From positions 248,001 through 312,000 of the forward strand of contig NZ_JAQQFR010000006.1 in the NCBI RefSeq assembly GCF_046025915.1: a DNA stretch of 64,000 bases. Direction: 5' to 3'. The position numbers were made by a program, and so were the translations under genes. This stretch comes from Herbaspirillum rhizosphaerae_A (GTDB taxonomy: Bacteria > Pseudomonadota > Gammaproteobacteria > Burkholderiales > Burkholderiaceae_D). Shown piece after piece: positions 1-8,611 of this stretch (positions are counted from its first letter, which is position 1; each line of letters starts with the position of its first letter). The notes under the pieces were generated by a model. It ran no database searches. It was not told the origin of the DNA and worked only from the letters and a program-made list of their open reading frames with translations.

Positions 1-280
1 TGGTTGACCAATTTTTAATTTTGTATGTGGTCAGTCGTCGGATGACTATAGCTGAAGCCGCTTCCCGAGGAAAGAGGGGGCGCCAGTTTTGCGCAACTCA
101 AGTTGTTTTTGCGGTTTTCTATATACGTAATCTTTCTATAAACATGCAAAAAAATTCGTTCTCTTTATAACAATGCGATGCGAATATCGGCCCTCATTAG
201 TCGTATTTGTAATAAGAGATGCCGTTGTGTCACCCCAAAATCGGTCTGACACCGGCGCAAAAGAAGAAGGAAGTGCAAGC
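1..280. other. Upstream region of the cys operon, no gene seen
   Basis: I find no convincing coding region here. The stretch turns AT-rich from about 100 and carries a TATAAA hexamer at 137-142 that could be a -10 element for the sulfate operon, but no good -35 lies at the right distance. A purine-rich stretch just before 281 is the likely ribosome binding site of cysT. CysB-dependent control would be expected for this operon, but I cannot define a CysB site by eye. Confidence 0.4.
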
Positions 281-1144
281 GTGACTGTGCCAATCGCCTT
301 ACCAGTTATTAATAAAGCGCCGTTCCGAGTGTTGCCGGGCTTTCGCCTGTCGCTCGGTTTTACGCTGTTCTATCTGACGCTGATCGTCCTGATCCCCTTG
401 TCGGCGGTGTTCCTCAAGACTTTCACCATGACCTGGGATGCCTTCGTCAGCGCTGTGACGTCGCCGCGCGTGATGGCGTCGTATCGCCTGACATTTGGCG
501 CCTCGTTATTGGCGGCGCTGCTGAACGTGATTTTTGGCGGCATCGTGGCATGGGTATTGGTGCGCTATAAATTCCCGGGCAAGCGCATCATCGACGCATT
601 GGTCGATTTGCCGTTTGCCTTGCCGACCGCAGTGGCGGGCATTGCATTGACGACGCTGTATTCGCAGAACGGCTGGATCGGCCGCTATCTCGCCCCGCTC
701 GGTATCAAGGTTGCCTTCACCCCGTTGGGCGTCTTGGTAGCGTTGACCTTCATTGGATTGCCTTTTGTCGTCCGCACCGGACAACCGGTGCTGGAAGATG
801 CGGAACGCGAACTCGAAGAAGCTGCCGCCAGCCTCGGCGCTTCGCGTTTGCAAACCTTCGCCCGGGTGATTTTTCCTACCGTCTTTCCCGCTTTGTTGAC
901 CGGCTTCGCGCTGGCGTTTGCCCGCGCCACAGGCGAATACGGATCGGTGGTTTTCATCGCCGGCAACATGCCGATGGTGTCCGAGATCACGCCACTGTTC
1001 ATCATTACCAAGCTTGAGCAATACGACTACACCGGCGCAACCGCCATTGCCGTGGTGATGCTGATCGTGTCCTTTGCCTTGCTGCTGACCATCAACCTGT
1101 TGCAAGCCTGGGTTCGCAAGCGCGGCCAGGCCGAGAAAGTCTGA
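281..1144 (+). CDS. cysT: Sulfate/thiosulfate ABC transporter permease CysT (CysU)
   Basis: One of the two inner-membrane channel subunits of the sulfate/thiosulfate importer. The 287-residue product has about six hydrophobic segments and the permease loop that contacts the ATPase (EEAAASLGAS, about residues 179-188). I chose the GTG at 281 because it follows AGAAGG at a usable distance and gives the normal family length. The frame stays open to an ATG at 173, which would add 36 non-conserved residues. cysW follows after one base and cysA and a CysB-like regulator after that, so this is a cysTWA operon. No sulfate-binding protein gene is seen in the window; it may lie just upstream. Confidence 0.93.
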   Translation: MTVPIALPVINKAPFRVLPGFRLSLGFTLFYLTLIVLIPLSAVFLKTFTMTWDAFVSAVTSPRVMASYRLTFGASLLAALLNVIFGGIVAWVLVRYKFPGKRIIDALVDLPFALPTAVAGIALTTLYSQNGWIGRYLAPLGIKVAFTPLGVLVALTFIGLPFVVRTGQPVLEDAERELEEAAASLGASRLQTFARVIFPTVFPALLTGFALAFARATGEYGSVVFIAGNMPMVSEITPLFIITKLEQYDYTGATAIAVVMLIVSFALLLTINLLQAWVRKRGQAEKV

Positions 1145-1145
1145 C

Positions 1146-2072
1146 ATGAGCGCCGTCATTACTCCTGGCATTACCGCATCCCCGGCGGTAGCACCGCGCG
1201 GCGAACCCGCCTACACGCCGGCCGCCACATTGGAACCGTTATGGGTGCGCCTGCTGTTGATCGGGATCGCCTTCGCCTTCTTGACGCTGTTCCTGTTCGT
1301 ACCGCTGGTCGCCGTATTCTATGAAGGCCTGAAAAAAGGCTGGGACGTCTACATCGACAACATCATCGAACCGGACGCCTGGTCGGCCATCAAGCTGACC
1401 CTGCTGACCGCCGCCATCGCCGTGCCGCTGAATCTGGTGTTCGGCGTGGCGGCGGCATGGTCGATCGCCAAGTTCGAGTTCCGCGGCAAGAACATCCTGC
1501 TGACGCTGATCGACCTGCCGTTCTCGGTGTCGCCGGTGATCTCCGGCCTGATCTACGTGCTGCTGTTCGGCCTACAGGGCTATTTCGGTCCGTGGCTGCG
1601 CGAGCATGACATCAAGATCCTGTTTGCCGTGCCGGGAATTGTGCTGGCGACAGTGTTTGTGACTTTCCCCTTCGTGGCGCGTGAGCTGATTCCGCTGATG
1701 CAGTCGCAGGGCAGCGAAGAAGAAGAGGCTGCGCTGGTACTGGGCGCCTCCGGATGGAAGACCTTCTGGCACGTCACCTTGCCGAACATCAAGTGGGGGC
1801 TGCTGTACGGCGTGATCCTGTGTAATGCCCGTGCGATGGGCGAGTTCGGCGCAGTGTCGGTGGTGTCGGGTCATATCCGCGGCGAGACCAACACCATCCC
1901 GCTGCAGGTGGAAATTCTCTACAACGAATTCAATATCGTCGGTGCGTTTGCGGTGGCGTCGCTGTTGGCTTTCCTTGCGCTGGTGACGCTGGCGATCAAG
2001 AGCTTTATCGAGTGGCGTCTGCACAAGCAGTTGACCGCACACGTCGCCCATCCCGGCGCAGATCTGGAATAA
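1146..2072 (+). CDS. cysW: Sulfate/thiosulfate ABC transporter permease CysW
   Basis: Second channel subunit of the sulfate importer, pairing with CysT. The 308-residue protein begins with a hydrophilic tail of about 30 residues and then several membrane spans. The EAA loop (EEEEAALVLGASGW, about 191-204) marks the ATPase docking site. It starts one base after the cysT stop, which suggests translational coupling, and is followed 17 bases later by cysA. The segment DLPFSVSPVISGL near residue 125 resembles the matching segment in CysT, as expected for this paired family. Confidence 0.95.
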   Translation: MSAVITPGITASPAVAPRGEPAYTPAATLEPLWVRLLLIGIAFAFLTLFLFVPLVAVFYEGLKKGWDVYIDNIIEPDAWSAIKLTLLTAAIAVPLNLVFGVAAAWSIAKFEFRGKNILLTLIDLPFSVSPVISGLIYVLLFGLQGYFGPWLREHDIKILFAVPGIVLATVFVTFPFVARELIPLMQSQGSEEEEAALVLGASGWKTFWHVTLPNIKWGLLYGVILCNARAMGEFGAVSVVSGHIRGETNTIPLQVEILYNEFNIVGAFAVASLLAFLALVTLAIKSFIEWRLHKQLTAHVAHPGADLE

Positions 2073-2089
2073 AAGATTAGGAACAGGCC

Positions 2090-3190
2090 ATGAGCATCGA
2101 AGTAAAAGACATCAATAAGCGTTTCGGAAATTTTGTCGCGCTGAACAACGTTTCGCTGAATTTCCCTGCGGGCGAACTGACCGCTTTGTTAGGCCCCTCC
2201 GGCTGTGGTAAGACCACGCTGCTGCGCATCATCGCCGGTCTGGAGTCGCCTGATTCCGGTCAGGTGCTGCTGGACGGCGACGATGCGTCGGCCCGCCACG
2301 TGCGTGAGCGCCAGGTCGGTTTCGTTTTTCAGCACTATGCCTTGTTCAAGCATATGACGGTGTTCGAAAACATCGCCTTCGGCCTGCGCGTCAAACCGCG
2401 CAATCAGCGTCCATCGGAAGCGCTGATTCGTGAAAAGGTCACCAGCCTGCTGGAACTGGTGCAGTTGGACTGGCTGGCCGATCGCTATCCGCCGCAACTG
2501 TCCGGTGGTCAGCGCCAGCGTATTGCCCTGGCGCGTGCATTGGCGGTGGAACCACGCGTGCTGCTGCTGGATGAGCCATTCGGCGCGCTCGACGCCAAGG
2601 TACGCAAGGAGCTGCGCCGCTGGTTGCGCCGTCTGCATGACGAGCTGCATGTCACCAGTATTTTCGTCACCCACGATCAGGAAGAAGCGTTGGAAGTCGC
2701 CGACCAGATCGTACTGATGAACAAGGGCAACGTCGAACAGATCGGTTCGCCAAGCGAGGTCTACAACCACCCGGCGTCGCCGTTTGTCTACGGCTTCCTC
2801 GGCAACGTGAACCTGTTCCACGGCCGCGTGCACGAGGGGGTGCTGGAAGCCGGCGGCGTTACCTTTGATGCACCGGATCACGCGCAGGCACAGGATGAAA
2901 AAGGCATCGGCTACGTGCGTCCGCATGACCTGGAGGTGGATCGTTATTCGCCCGGCGCCGAAGGTATCGTTGCTCAGCTCAGGCGCTCGCACGCCATTGG
3001 CCCGCTGGCGCAACTGGAGCTGGAGCGTGACGATAATTCGGAAATAATCGAAGCCGTTATTTCCAACGAGCGTTTTGCACAATTGAATCTGAAAGATGGC
3101 GAAACACTGGTGGTGCGACCGCGCCGCCTCCATGTCTTCGTCGACAACGCGGCCTCTACCGGGGCTGCACAGAATAAGGATGCACGATGA
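2090..3190 (+). CDS. cysA: Sulfate/thiosulfate ABC transporter ATP-binding protein CysA
   Basis: ATPase that powers the CysTW channel. Walker A GPSGCGKT lies at 35-42, the signature LSGGQ at 137-141 and Walker B VLLLDEP at 157-163. About 120 residues follow the ATPase core; in this family they form a TOBE-like regulatory domain. The length of 366 is usual for CysA. It is the third gene of the operon, and its last codons overlap the start of the LysR-type gene by four bases (ATGA), so the regulator is translated with the transporter. Confidence 0.95.
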   Translation: MSIEVKDINKRFGNFVALNNVSLNFPAGELTALLGPSGCGKTTLLRIIAGLESPDSGQVLLDGDDASARHVRERQVGFVFQHYALFKHMTVFENIAFGLRVKPRNQRPSEALIREKVTSLLELVQLDWLADRYPPQLSGGQRQRIALARALAVEPRVLLLDEPFGALDAKVRKELRRWLRRLHDELHVTSIFVTHDQEEALEVADQIVLMNKGNVEQIGSPSEVYNHPASPFVYGFLGNVNLFHGRVHEGVLEAGGVTFDAPDHAQAQDEKGIGYVRPHDLEVDRYSPGAEGIVAQLRRSHAIGPLAQLELERDDNSEIIEAVISNERFAQLNLKDGETLVVRPRRLHVFVDNAASTGAAQNKDAR

Positions 3191-4122
3191 ATTTCCAGCA
3201 ACTGCGTTCCATCCGCGAAGCCGCACGTTGCGGCTTCAACCTGACTGAAGTCGCCAACGTGCTGTTCACGTCGCAACCTGGTGTGAGCCGCCAGATTCGC
3301 GAGCTGGAAGAAGAACTCGGCGTCGAAATTTTCGAGCGCAACGGCAAGCGCCTGATCGGTCTGACCGAGCCGGGCAAGGGCATCTTGCACATCATCGAAC
3401 GTCTCTTGCTGGAAGCGGAAAATCTGCGCCAGGCCAGTCAGGAATACGCCGGCGAACAGAGCGGTACGCTGACCATTGCGACTACACACACGCAGGCCCG
3501 TTATGTACTGCCACGCGTGGTGCAGGCTTTCCGTGCGGCGTTTCCGCAAGTGCGGATTGCGCTCCAGCAGAGTGCGCCGGAACATATCGCAGAGTGGGTC
3601 ATGTCCGGCAAGGCCGACGTCGGCATCGCGACGGAAGGTCTGAGCCAATTCAAGGATCTGGTTTCTTTCCCTTGCTATACCTGGAATCACGTCATCGTCG
3701 TGCCGCAAGGACATCCGCTGTTGTTGCTCAAGCATCCGATCACGCTGGAAGAGTTGGCTGCGCATTCGCTGATTACCTATGACGTCGGCTTCACCGGCCG
3801 TGGTCACATCGACGATGCCTTCCGCAAGGCCGGCATCGAGAAGGATATCGTGCTTACCGCCATGGATTCAGACGTGATTCAGCAATACGTCGCGCTGGGC
3901 CTGGGCGTCGGCATCGTGGCATCGATGGCGATCGAGCAGGGCAAGCATCACGGTCTGGAAGCGATTGAGGCATCGCATTTATTTGCGCAGAACATCACAC
4001 GTCTGGCGGTACGTCGCGGCGCGTATCTGCGTGCCTACACCTACGACTTCATCCTGCAATTCGCGCCGGAACTCAAGCGCGCCGATATCGTTGCGGCATT
4101 GAACGAGCCGACCACGCATTGA
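3187..4122 (+). CDS. cysB: CysB-family LysR-type transcriptional regulator
   Basis: LysR-type regulator of 311 residues. The N-terminal winged helix includes LTEVANVLFTSQPGVSRQI, which closely resembles CysB/Cbl, and the rest is an effector-binding domain. CysB-type proteins sense O-acetylserine/N-acetylserine or sulfate and activate sulfur assimilation genes. The gene overlaps cysA by four bases and is co-transcribed with cysTWA, so it probably controls sulfur uptake including its own operon. Whether it is CysB proper or the related Cbl cannot be settled from this window. A strong hairpin with a T-run follows. Confidence 0.88.
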   Translation: MNFQQLRSIREAARCGFNLTEVANVLFTSQPGVSRQIRELEEELGVEIFERNGKRLIGLTEPGKGILHIIERLLLEAENLRQASQEYAGEQSGTLTIATTHTQARYVLPRVVQAFRAAFPQVRIALQQSAPEHIAEWVMSGKADVGIATEGLSQFKDLVSFPCYTWNHVIVVPQGHPLLLLKHPITLEELAAHSLITYDVGFTGRGHIDDAFRKAGIEKDIVLTAMDSDVIQQYVALGLGVGIVASMAIEQGKHHGLEAIEASHLFAQNITRLAVRRGAYLRAYTYDFILQFAPELKRADIVAALNEPTTH

Positions 4123-4150
4123 CGTTAGGTTGGCACTGTTCTGCTCAATC

Positions 4151-4189
4151 AAAACCGCCTTCGAATTTCCAATGAAGGCGGTTTTTTTA
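4151..4189 (+). terminator. Rho-independent terminator of the cys operon
   Basis: An 11-bp inverted repeat (AAACCGCCTTC and GAAGGCGGTTT) flanks a short loop and is followed by a run of T. The complementary A-run on the left means it could also serve the converging epimerase gene on the minus strand. Confidence 0.9.
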
Positions 4190-4194
4190 TGTGC

Positions 4195-5202
4195 TCAGAT
4201 TGTCGCTGCACTACGCAGTCTGGACGCAGGCAGGCAACCCAGACCTTCAAGCGTCGTGCGCACCGCCTCATCCAGTGGCGTATGCGGCTCTTCACCCAGT
4301 ACCTGCAGCAGGCGTTGATTGCTCATGCGCACCGGCTGTTGCCATAGGTAGCGCATCTCTTTCATTTCTTTGAACAGCGGCACAAAAGGCGAGGCCGGAG
4401 CCAGCAGCCACCATGGAAAGCTGCGCAATGGCAACGCGGGGTTGCCGACCACGCGGCGGATGGCGTTGATCATCTGCATGCCGTCGGCATCCCAGTGCCC
4501 GTGCATCTGGAAGGTCGCAAACGTCTCCAGCGCTTCCTCTCGTTCGATTAGTCGCATCATGGTCTCGGACAGATCCGGCAGATAAGTCCACTGATGGCCG
4601 AGTCCTTGCTTCCCGGGATTAGAGATTGACGTCGGCATCTTGCCCGGCTTGACCAGACATTGCGAAAACCAGTTGTTGCCCGAACGCGGGCCGAAGAAAT
4701 CACCGGCTCGGACGACCAGGCTGCGGACATTGTCGCCGGCGGCGGCTTGCAAACGGCGCTCCAGCTCGACGCGGATCGCACCTTTGCGGGTGACCGGGCG
4801 CTGTGCCGAGTCTTCGCTCAGGTTCGGCAGAGCATCCGGCCCGTAGTTGTAGACGGTGCCGGGCAGCAAAATACGTGCTCCAAAATCCTGCGCGGCGGCG
4901 ATGCTGTTGGCTATCATGGGCAGCACCAGCTCGGCCCAGCGTTGGTATCCCGGCGGATTGACTGCGTGGACGATCAGGTCGACGTCGCGTGCCGCCGCAA
5001 CCACGTCCGCGCGCTGCATGGCGTCGCCTGCGATCCAATTGTACTTTTGCATGCCGGGGCGGGCGGCAACTTCGGCGGCGTTGCGATGCAGAGCGCGTAC
5101 TTGCCAGCCGCGCGCCTGCAGCTTGCGCGCCATTTCGCCCCCAATGCCGCCGGTGGCGCCGAGCACCAGGGCGGTCTTTGTCGTCGTCGTTTCATTGTTC
5201 AT
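4195..5202 (-). CDS. NAD-dependent epimerase/dehydratase family protein
   Basis: A 335-residue extended short-chain dehydrogenase-like protein. GATGGIG at residues 15-21 is the Rossmann dinucleotide loop. The substrate is unknown; sugar-nucleotide epimerase, NmrA-like and dihydroflavonol reductase-like relatives share this layout. I chose the ATG at 5202 because GGAG precedes it at a good distance; the frame stays open to 5328 but would then overlap the divergent LysR gene. It is transcribed away from that LysR gene, which likely regulates it. The 3' end meets the cys operon terminator. Confidence 0.82.
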   Translation of the reverse strand: MNNETTTTKTALVLGATGGIGGEMARKLQARGWQVRALHRNAAEVAARPGMQKYNWIAGDAMQRADVVAAARDVDLIVHAVNPPGYQRWAELVLPMIANSIAAAQDFGARILLPGTVYNYGPDALPNLSEDSAQRPVTRKGAIRVELERRLQAAAGDNVRSLVVRAGDFFGPRSGNNWFSQCLVKPGKMPTSISNPGKQGLGHQWTYLPDLSETMMRLIEREEALETFATFQMHGHWDADGMQMINAIRRVVGNPALPLRSFPWWLLAPASPFVPLFKEMKEMRYLWQQPVRMSNQRLLQVLGEEPHTPLDEAVRTTLEGLGCLPASRLRSAATI

Positions 5203-5311
5203 GATTTGCTCCGTGGTTGAAGGTTGATCGCGAGATCTGATGAAGCCAGTGTCGGATAAATGCGGGCTAAATGGAATTGTTGAAAATAAGTGAGGTGCTA
5301 TACTTATTTGT
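5203..5311. promoter_or_regulatory. Divergent control region between epimerase and LysR genes
   Basis: A gap of 109 bases separates the two divergently transcribed genes and must hold both promoters and, by LysR convention, the regulator's binding site. AT-rich sequence with TACTTATTTGTATG lies directly before the LysR start. No palindrome of the LysR T-N11-A type stands out clearly enough to call. Confidence 0.45.
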
Positions 5312-6223
5312 ATGGCTAAACAAATCACTGCCGATCCCGGTTGGGAGCTTTATCGTTCCTTTCTCGCGGTACTGACCGAGGGTTCGCTCTCGGCGGCTGC
5401 ACGTTCGCTCGGACTGACGCAACCGACGATCGGGCGCCACGTGGATGCGCTGGAGCAGGCTGTGGGCTTCGCTTTGTTTACGCGTTCGCAACATGGCTTC
5501 ATGCCGACGGAAGCGGCGCTGAGCTTGCAGCCATACGCGGAAAGTCTGGCCTCAACCACGGCGGCCCTGATGCGCGCGGCATCGGCCCACGGCGGCAAGG
5601 ACGCGTCAGTACGCGGCACTGTCCGTATTACGGCAAGTGAAGTAGTGGGCGCGGAAATCCTGCCGCCGATTCTGGTCAAGCTGAAACGGACGCATCCGGA
5701 GTTAGTGGTCGAGCTGGCCTTGTCGAATCGTGTCGAAGACTTGCTGCGGCGTGAAGCCGACATCGCCGTGCGCATGCTGCGGCCGACGCAGGAGGTGCTG
5801 GTCACGCGTCGCGCCGGCGCGATTGAACTTGGTTTTCATGCGCACAAGGATTACCTTGCACAACATGGCACGCCAAAGAACATGGATCAGTTGACGGAAC
5901 ACACGCTGGTCGGGTTCGACAAGGAAACCGCCTTCGTCCGCAATGCCGCCAGGGATGTGGCGATCATGCGGCGCAGTCATTTTTCATTACGTACCGACAG
6001 CGATCTGGCGCAACTGGCGATGATCCGTGCAGGCTATGGCATCGGCATTTGCCAGGTACCGCTGGCCAGGCGCAATAGGGATCTGGTGCGCTTGCTCCCC
6101 AAACAGTTTTCCATGCAGCTTGATACCTGGGTGACGATGCACGAGGATCTGCGTAACAGCGCACGCGTGAGCGTGACCTTCGACGCCCTGGTTGAGGGCT
6201 TGCAGGAATACATCGCATCATGA
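5312..6223 (+). CDS. LysR-family transcriptional regulator
   Basis: A 303-residue LysR-type regulator. The N-terminal winged helix-turn-helix (GSLSAAARSLGLTQPTIGRHV) is followed by an effector-binding domain of normal length. The product resembles regulators that act on a neighbouring divergent oxidoreductase, here the epimerase/dehydrogenase at 4195-5202. The effector is unknown. The downstream DTW-domain gene starts only ten bases after its stop and may be co-transcribed by chance rather than function. Confidence 0.88.
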   Translation: MAKQITADPGWELYRSFLAVLTEGSLSAAARSLGLTQPTIGRHVDALEQAVGFALFTRSQHGFMPTEAALSLQPYAESLASTTAALMRAASAHGGKDASVRGTVRITASEVVGAEILPPILVKLKRTHPELVVELALSNRVEDLLRREADIAVRMLRPTQEVLVTRRAGAIELGFHAHKDYLAQHGTPKNMDQLTEHTLVGFDKETAFVRNAARDVAIMRRSHFSLRTDSDLAQLAMIRAGYGIGICQVPLARRNRDLVRLLPKQFSMQLDTWVTMHEDLRNSARVSVTFDALVEGLQEYIAS

Positions 6224-6233
6224 GCGCCAAGTC

Positions 6234-6881
6234 ATGAGCACCGGTCTGAATCCGAAACGAGCGATGTGCTTGCGTTGTCTGCGTGCGCAGAGCAGTTGTA
6301 TTTGTGCTTGGATCAGGGCCCTGGCGCCGTTAGCGCAGGTGCTGATTTTGCAGCATCCGCTGGAAATCCATCAGGCCAAAGGGAGCGGACGTTTGCTGCA
6401 TCTCAGTCTGGACGGCAGCGAGCTGGTCAACGGTGAGCAATTTGAGGAAGAGACCTTGCGTCGGTTGCTGTATGCCGATGTCGGAGGTGAGCAGGTGCGA
6501 CCGGTGCTCCTGTATCCGGACACACCGGGCGAACCACGCGAATCACGCGCGCAAGCGTTGCCAGAGTTATCCGTGCCGACGCGCTTGCGACTGGTCATCC
6601 TTGACGCGACCTGGCGCAAGAGCCGCAAGATGCTGTACCTGAATCCTCTGTTGCAACAACTGCCGCGCCTGCCGCTGATTGATCCGCCGGCGTCGCAATA
6701 CCGGATCCGCAAGGCACATCGCGCCGATCAGTTGTCGACGCTGGAAGCCGCCTGCCATGCGCTGGCGCAACTGGAAAACGACGAAGACAAATATCTGCCG
6801 CTGCTACAGGCTTTTGACGGCTTTGTGGCGCAGCAAACTTCTTATCTCCCCGCAGAAGCGCTCAACGATCCTCCAGCGTAA
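6234..6881 (+). CDS. tapT: DTW-domain protein, probable tRNA-uridine aminocarboxypropyltransferase
   Basis: A 215-residue DTW-domain protein. Cysteines at 12, 15, 22 and 24 form a small metal-binding-like cluster, and DATW at 124-127 is the local version of the Asp-Thr-Trp signature. The E. coli relative TapT (YfiP) makes acp3U at position 47 of tRNA from S-adenosylmethionine; the same role is inferred here. I took the ATG at 6234, which leaves ten bases after the LysR stop; an in-frame ATG at 6192 would overlap that gene. Its end overlaps the converging Lrp-type gene by 20 bases. Confidence 0.85.
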   Translation: MSTGLNPKRAMCLRCLRAQSSCICAWIRALAPLAQVLILQHPLEIHQAKGSGRLLHLSLDGSELVNGEQFEEETLRRLLYADVGGEQVRPVLLYPDTPGEPRESRAQALPELSVPTRLRLVILDATWRKSRKMLYLNPLLQQLPRLPLIDPPASQYRIRKAHRADQLSTLEAACHALAQLENDEDKYLPLLQAFDGFVAQQTSYLPAEALNDPPA

Positions 6882-7329
6882 TCGGCAAGCCCGAATGCGG
6901 TTTGACTTCTTCAAGGCAAATCATTGAGCGCAGGCCGGCCACGCCTGGCACTTGCATCAGACGGTCGGTCAAAAAGTGCGACAGGCTCTTGAGGTCGTGC
7001 GATACCACCTTGAGCAGATAGTCGAAATCGCCGGAAATCGTGTAGCACTCGATGATTTCCGGAAACGCCCGGATCACGCTTTCCACCTCGCGCACCTGCT
7101 TGAACTGGGCGCGGTCGAGCGACAACGCCACAAAAGCCGTGACGTCCAGTCCCACCGCAGGGGGCGAAACCAATGCCGCATACCGGCGAATCACCCCTTG
7201 TTCTTCCAGCACGCGCACGCGGCGCAAGCATTGCGGCGGCGATAAGTGGATGTTTTCCGAGATGTCGACATTGCTCATACGACCGTCGTTTTGCAGCAAT
7301 TCGAGGATCTTGACGTCGAGTTTATCCAT
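6862..7329 (-). CDS. Lrp/AsnC-family transcriptional regulator
   Basis: A 155-residue feast/famine regulator with an N-terminal helix-turn-helix (MSNVDISENIHLSPPQCLRRV) and a C-terminal RAM domain containing the GDFDYLLKV stretch. AAGGAG precedes the ATG. It is divergent from ornithine cyclodeaminase and arginase, so it likely senses arginine, ornithine or a similar amino acid and controls that pathway. It is one of three such regulators in the window. Its 3' end overlaps the DTW-domain gene by 20 bases in a convergent arrangement. Confidence 0.92.
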   Translation of the reverse strand: MDKLDVKILELLQNDGRMSNVDISENIHLSPPQCLRRVRVLEEQGVIRRYAALVSPPAVGLDVTAFVALSLDRAQFKQVREVESVIRAFPEIIECYTISGDFDYLLKVVSHDLKSLSHFLTDRLMQVPGVAGLRSMICLEEVKPHSGLPITLEDR

Positions 7330-7462
7330 GGAATCTCCTTGTAATGAAATAAAGCTGCATAACTATCTCTTTATTTATAGGATAAAGAAAGCAAATTTCC
7401 AATGTTCATCTGTAAAATTTCTTTCATTGAAACAACGGCGGCGCGCAGTAACGCTGATCATC
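7330..7462. promoter_or_regulatory. Divergent AT-rich control region with inverted repeats
   Basis: The region between the Lrp-type gene and ocd is notably AT-rich. It contains a perfect inverted repeat TCTTTAT (7368-7374) and ATAAAGA (7382-7388) with a 7-base spacer. Just beyond lies an imperfect second pair, GAAAGCAAATTT and AAATTTCTTTC. Such AT-rich dyads are typical of Lrp-family operators, so this is the probable binding region of the divergent regulator. Confidence 0.6.
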
Positions 7463-8527
7463 ATGGTCAAGTACATCGGAACCCGGGAATTGCAGTCTTT
7501 TGTGGCCAACCGCTCAGTGGAAGGCGTCATTGATGCGCTGACGGGCTATATCAAAGCAGACTACTTGCGCTGGCAACAGTTCGACAAAACTGCGCGGACG
7601 GCGAGTCATTCGACGCTTGGCGTGATTGAGTTGATGCCGATTTCGGACGGAAAGCTGTATTCATTCAAGTACGTCAACGGCCATCCCAAGAACACTTCGC
7701 ATGGTTTGCTCACGGTAACGGCATTCGGGGTGCTTGCCGACGTGGACAGCGGTTATCCGCGCCTCTTGAGCGAGCTGACCCTGACGACTGCGTTGCGCAC
7801 CGCAGCGACGTCGGTGCTGGCGGCCAAGCATATGGCGCGTCGCAACAGCCGCGTGATGGCGCTGATCGGCAACGGCGCGCAGAGCGAGTTTCAGGCGATT
7901 GCTTTTCATTGCCTGCTGGGTATTGAAGAGCTGCGCGTGTTTGACGTCGATCCCGCAGCGACCGACAAGCTGTGCCGCAATCTCGGCGCCTATCCGGACT
8001 TGCGCATCGTGCGTGCTGGAAGTGCTGCTGAAGCGGTGCGCGGCGCCGATATCGTCACGACCGTGACGGCGGACAAGCGCAATGCCGTCATCGTCACGCC
8101 GGACATGATCGAGGCCGGTATGCATCTCAACGCCGTCGGCGGCGATTGCCCCGGCAAGACCGAGTTGCATCGCGATGTATTGAGCAAAGCGCGCGTGATT
8201 GTGGAGTTTGAGCCGCAATCGCGTATCGAAGGAGAATTGCAGCAGATGCCGGCCGATTTTGCCGTGACCGAGCTGTGGCTGGTGTTGTCGGGCGCAGCGG
8301 CGGGGCGCGGCAGCGATACCGAGGTGACGGTGTTCGATTCAGTTGGCTTTGCTCTGGAAGATTTTTCCGCCCTGCGCTATCTCGACGAGCAAGTGGGCGA
8401 TGACGATGCGCAATCCATCGACCTGGTGCCTGAACTGGCCGATCCCAAGAATTTGTACGGCGTGGCCCTTGGCGGCAAGCCGGTTGTGCTGGACGTGCTG
8501 CAGAAAGCGGCTTTGCTGCATGCATGA
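7463..8527 (+). CDS. ocd: Ornithine cyclodeaminase
   Basis: A 354-residue enzyme of the ornithine cyclodeaminase/mu-crystallin family, which converts ornithine to proline and ammonia with bound NAD. LRTAATSVLAAK at about 111-122 fits the substrate-binding region, and GNGAQSEF near 136-143 is the nucleotide-binding loop, with VFDVD following as the adenine-ribose acidic end. I chose the ATG at 7463 because it gives the family length; upstream in-frame codons run into the regulatory region. Arginase follows 84 bases later, so the pair would take arginine to ornithine to proline. Confidence 0.93.
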   Translation: MVKYIGTRELQSFVANRSVEGVIDALTGYIKADYLRWQQFDKTARTASHSTLGVIELMPISDGKLYSFKYVNGHPKNTSHGLLTVTAFGVLADVDSGYPRLLSELTLTTALRTAATSVLAAKHMARRNSRVMALIGNGAQSEFQAIAFHCLLGIEELRVFDVDPAATDKLCRNLGAYPDLRIVRAGSAAEAVRGADIVTTVTADKRNAVIVTPDMIEAGMHLNAVGGDCPGKTELHRDVLSKARVIVEFEPQSRIEGELQQMPADFAVTELWLVLSGAAAGRGSDTEVTVFDSVGFALEDFSALRYLDEQVGDDDAQSIDLVPELADPKNLYGVALGGKPVVLDVLQKAALLHA

Positions 8528-8611
8528 TGTTCTGACCCGTCGGGCAATGTACTCACGATTTGATTTATCCGCTTCACTTGTCTCACTTGCCTAAATTGTT
8601 AAGGAAACCAC

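Noticed and set aside
7052..7462. A longer ornithine cyclodeaminase beginning at 7052
   Set aside because: The extra 137 residues overlap the divergent Lrp-type gene and the operator region and do not resemble the enzyme family.
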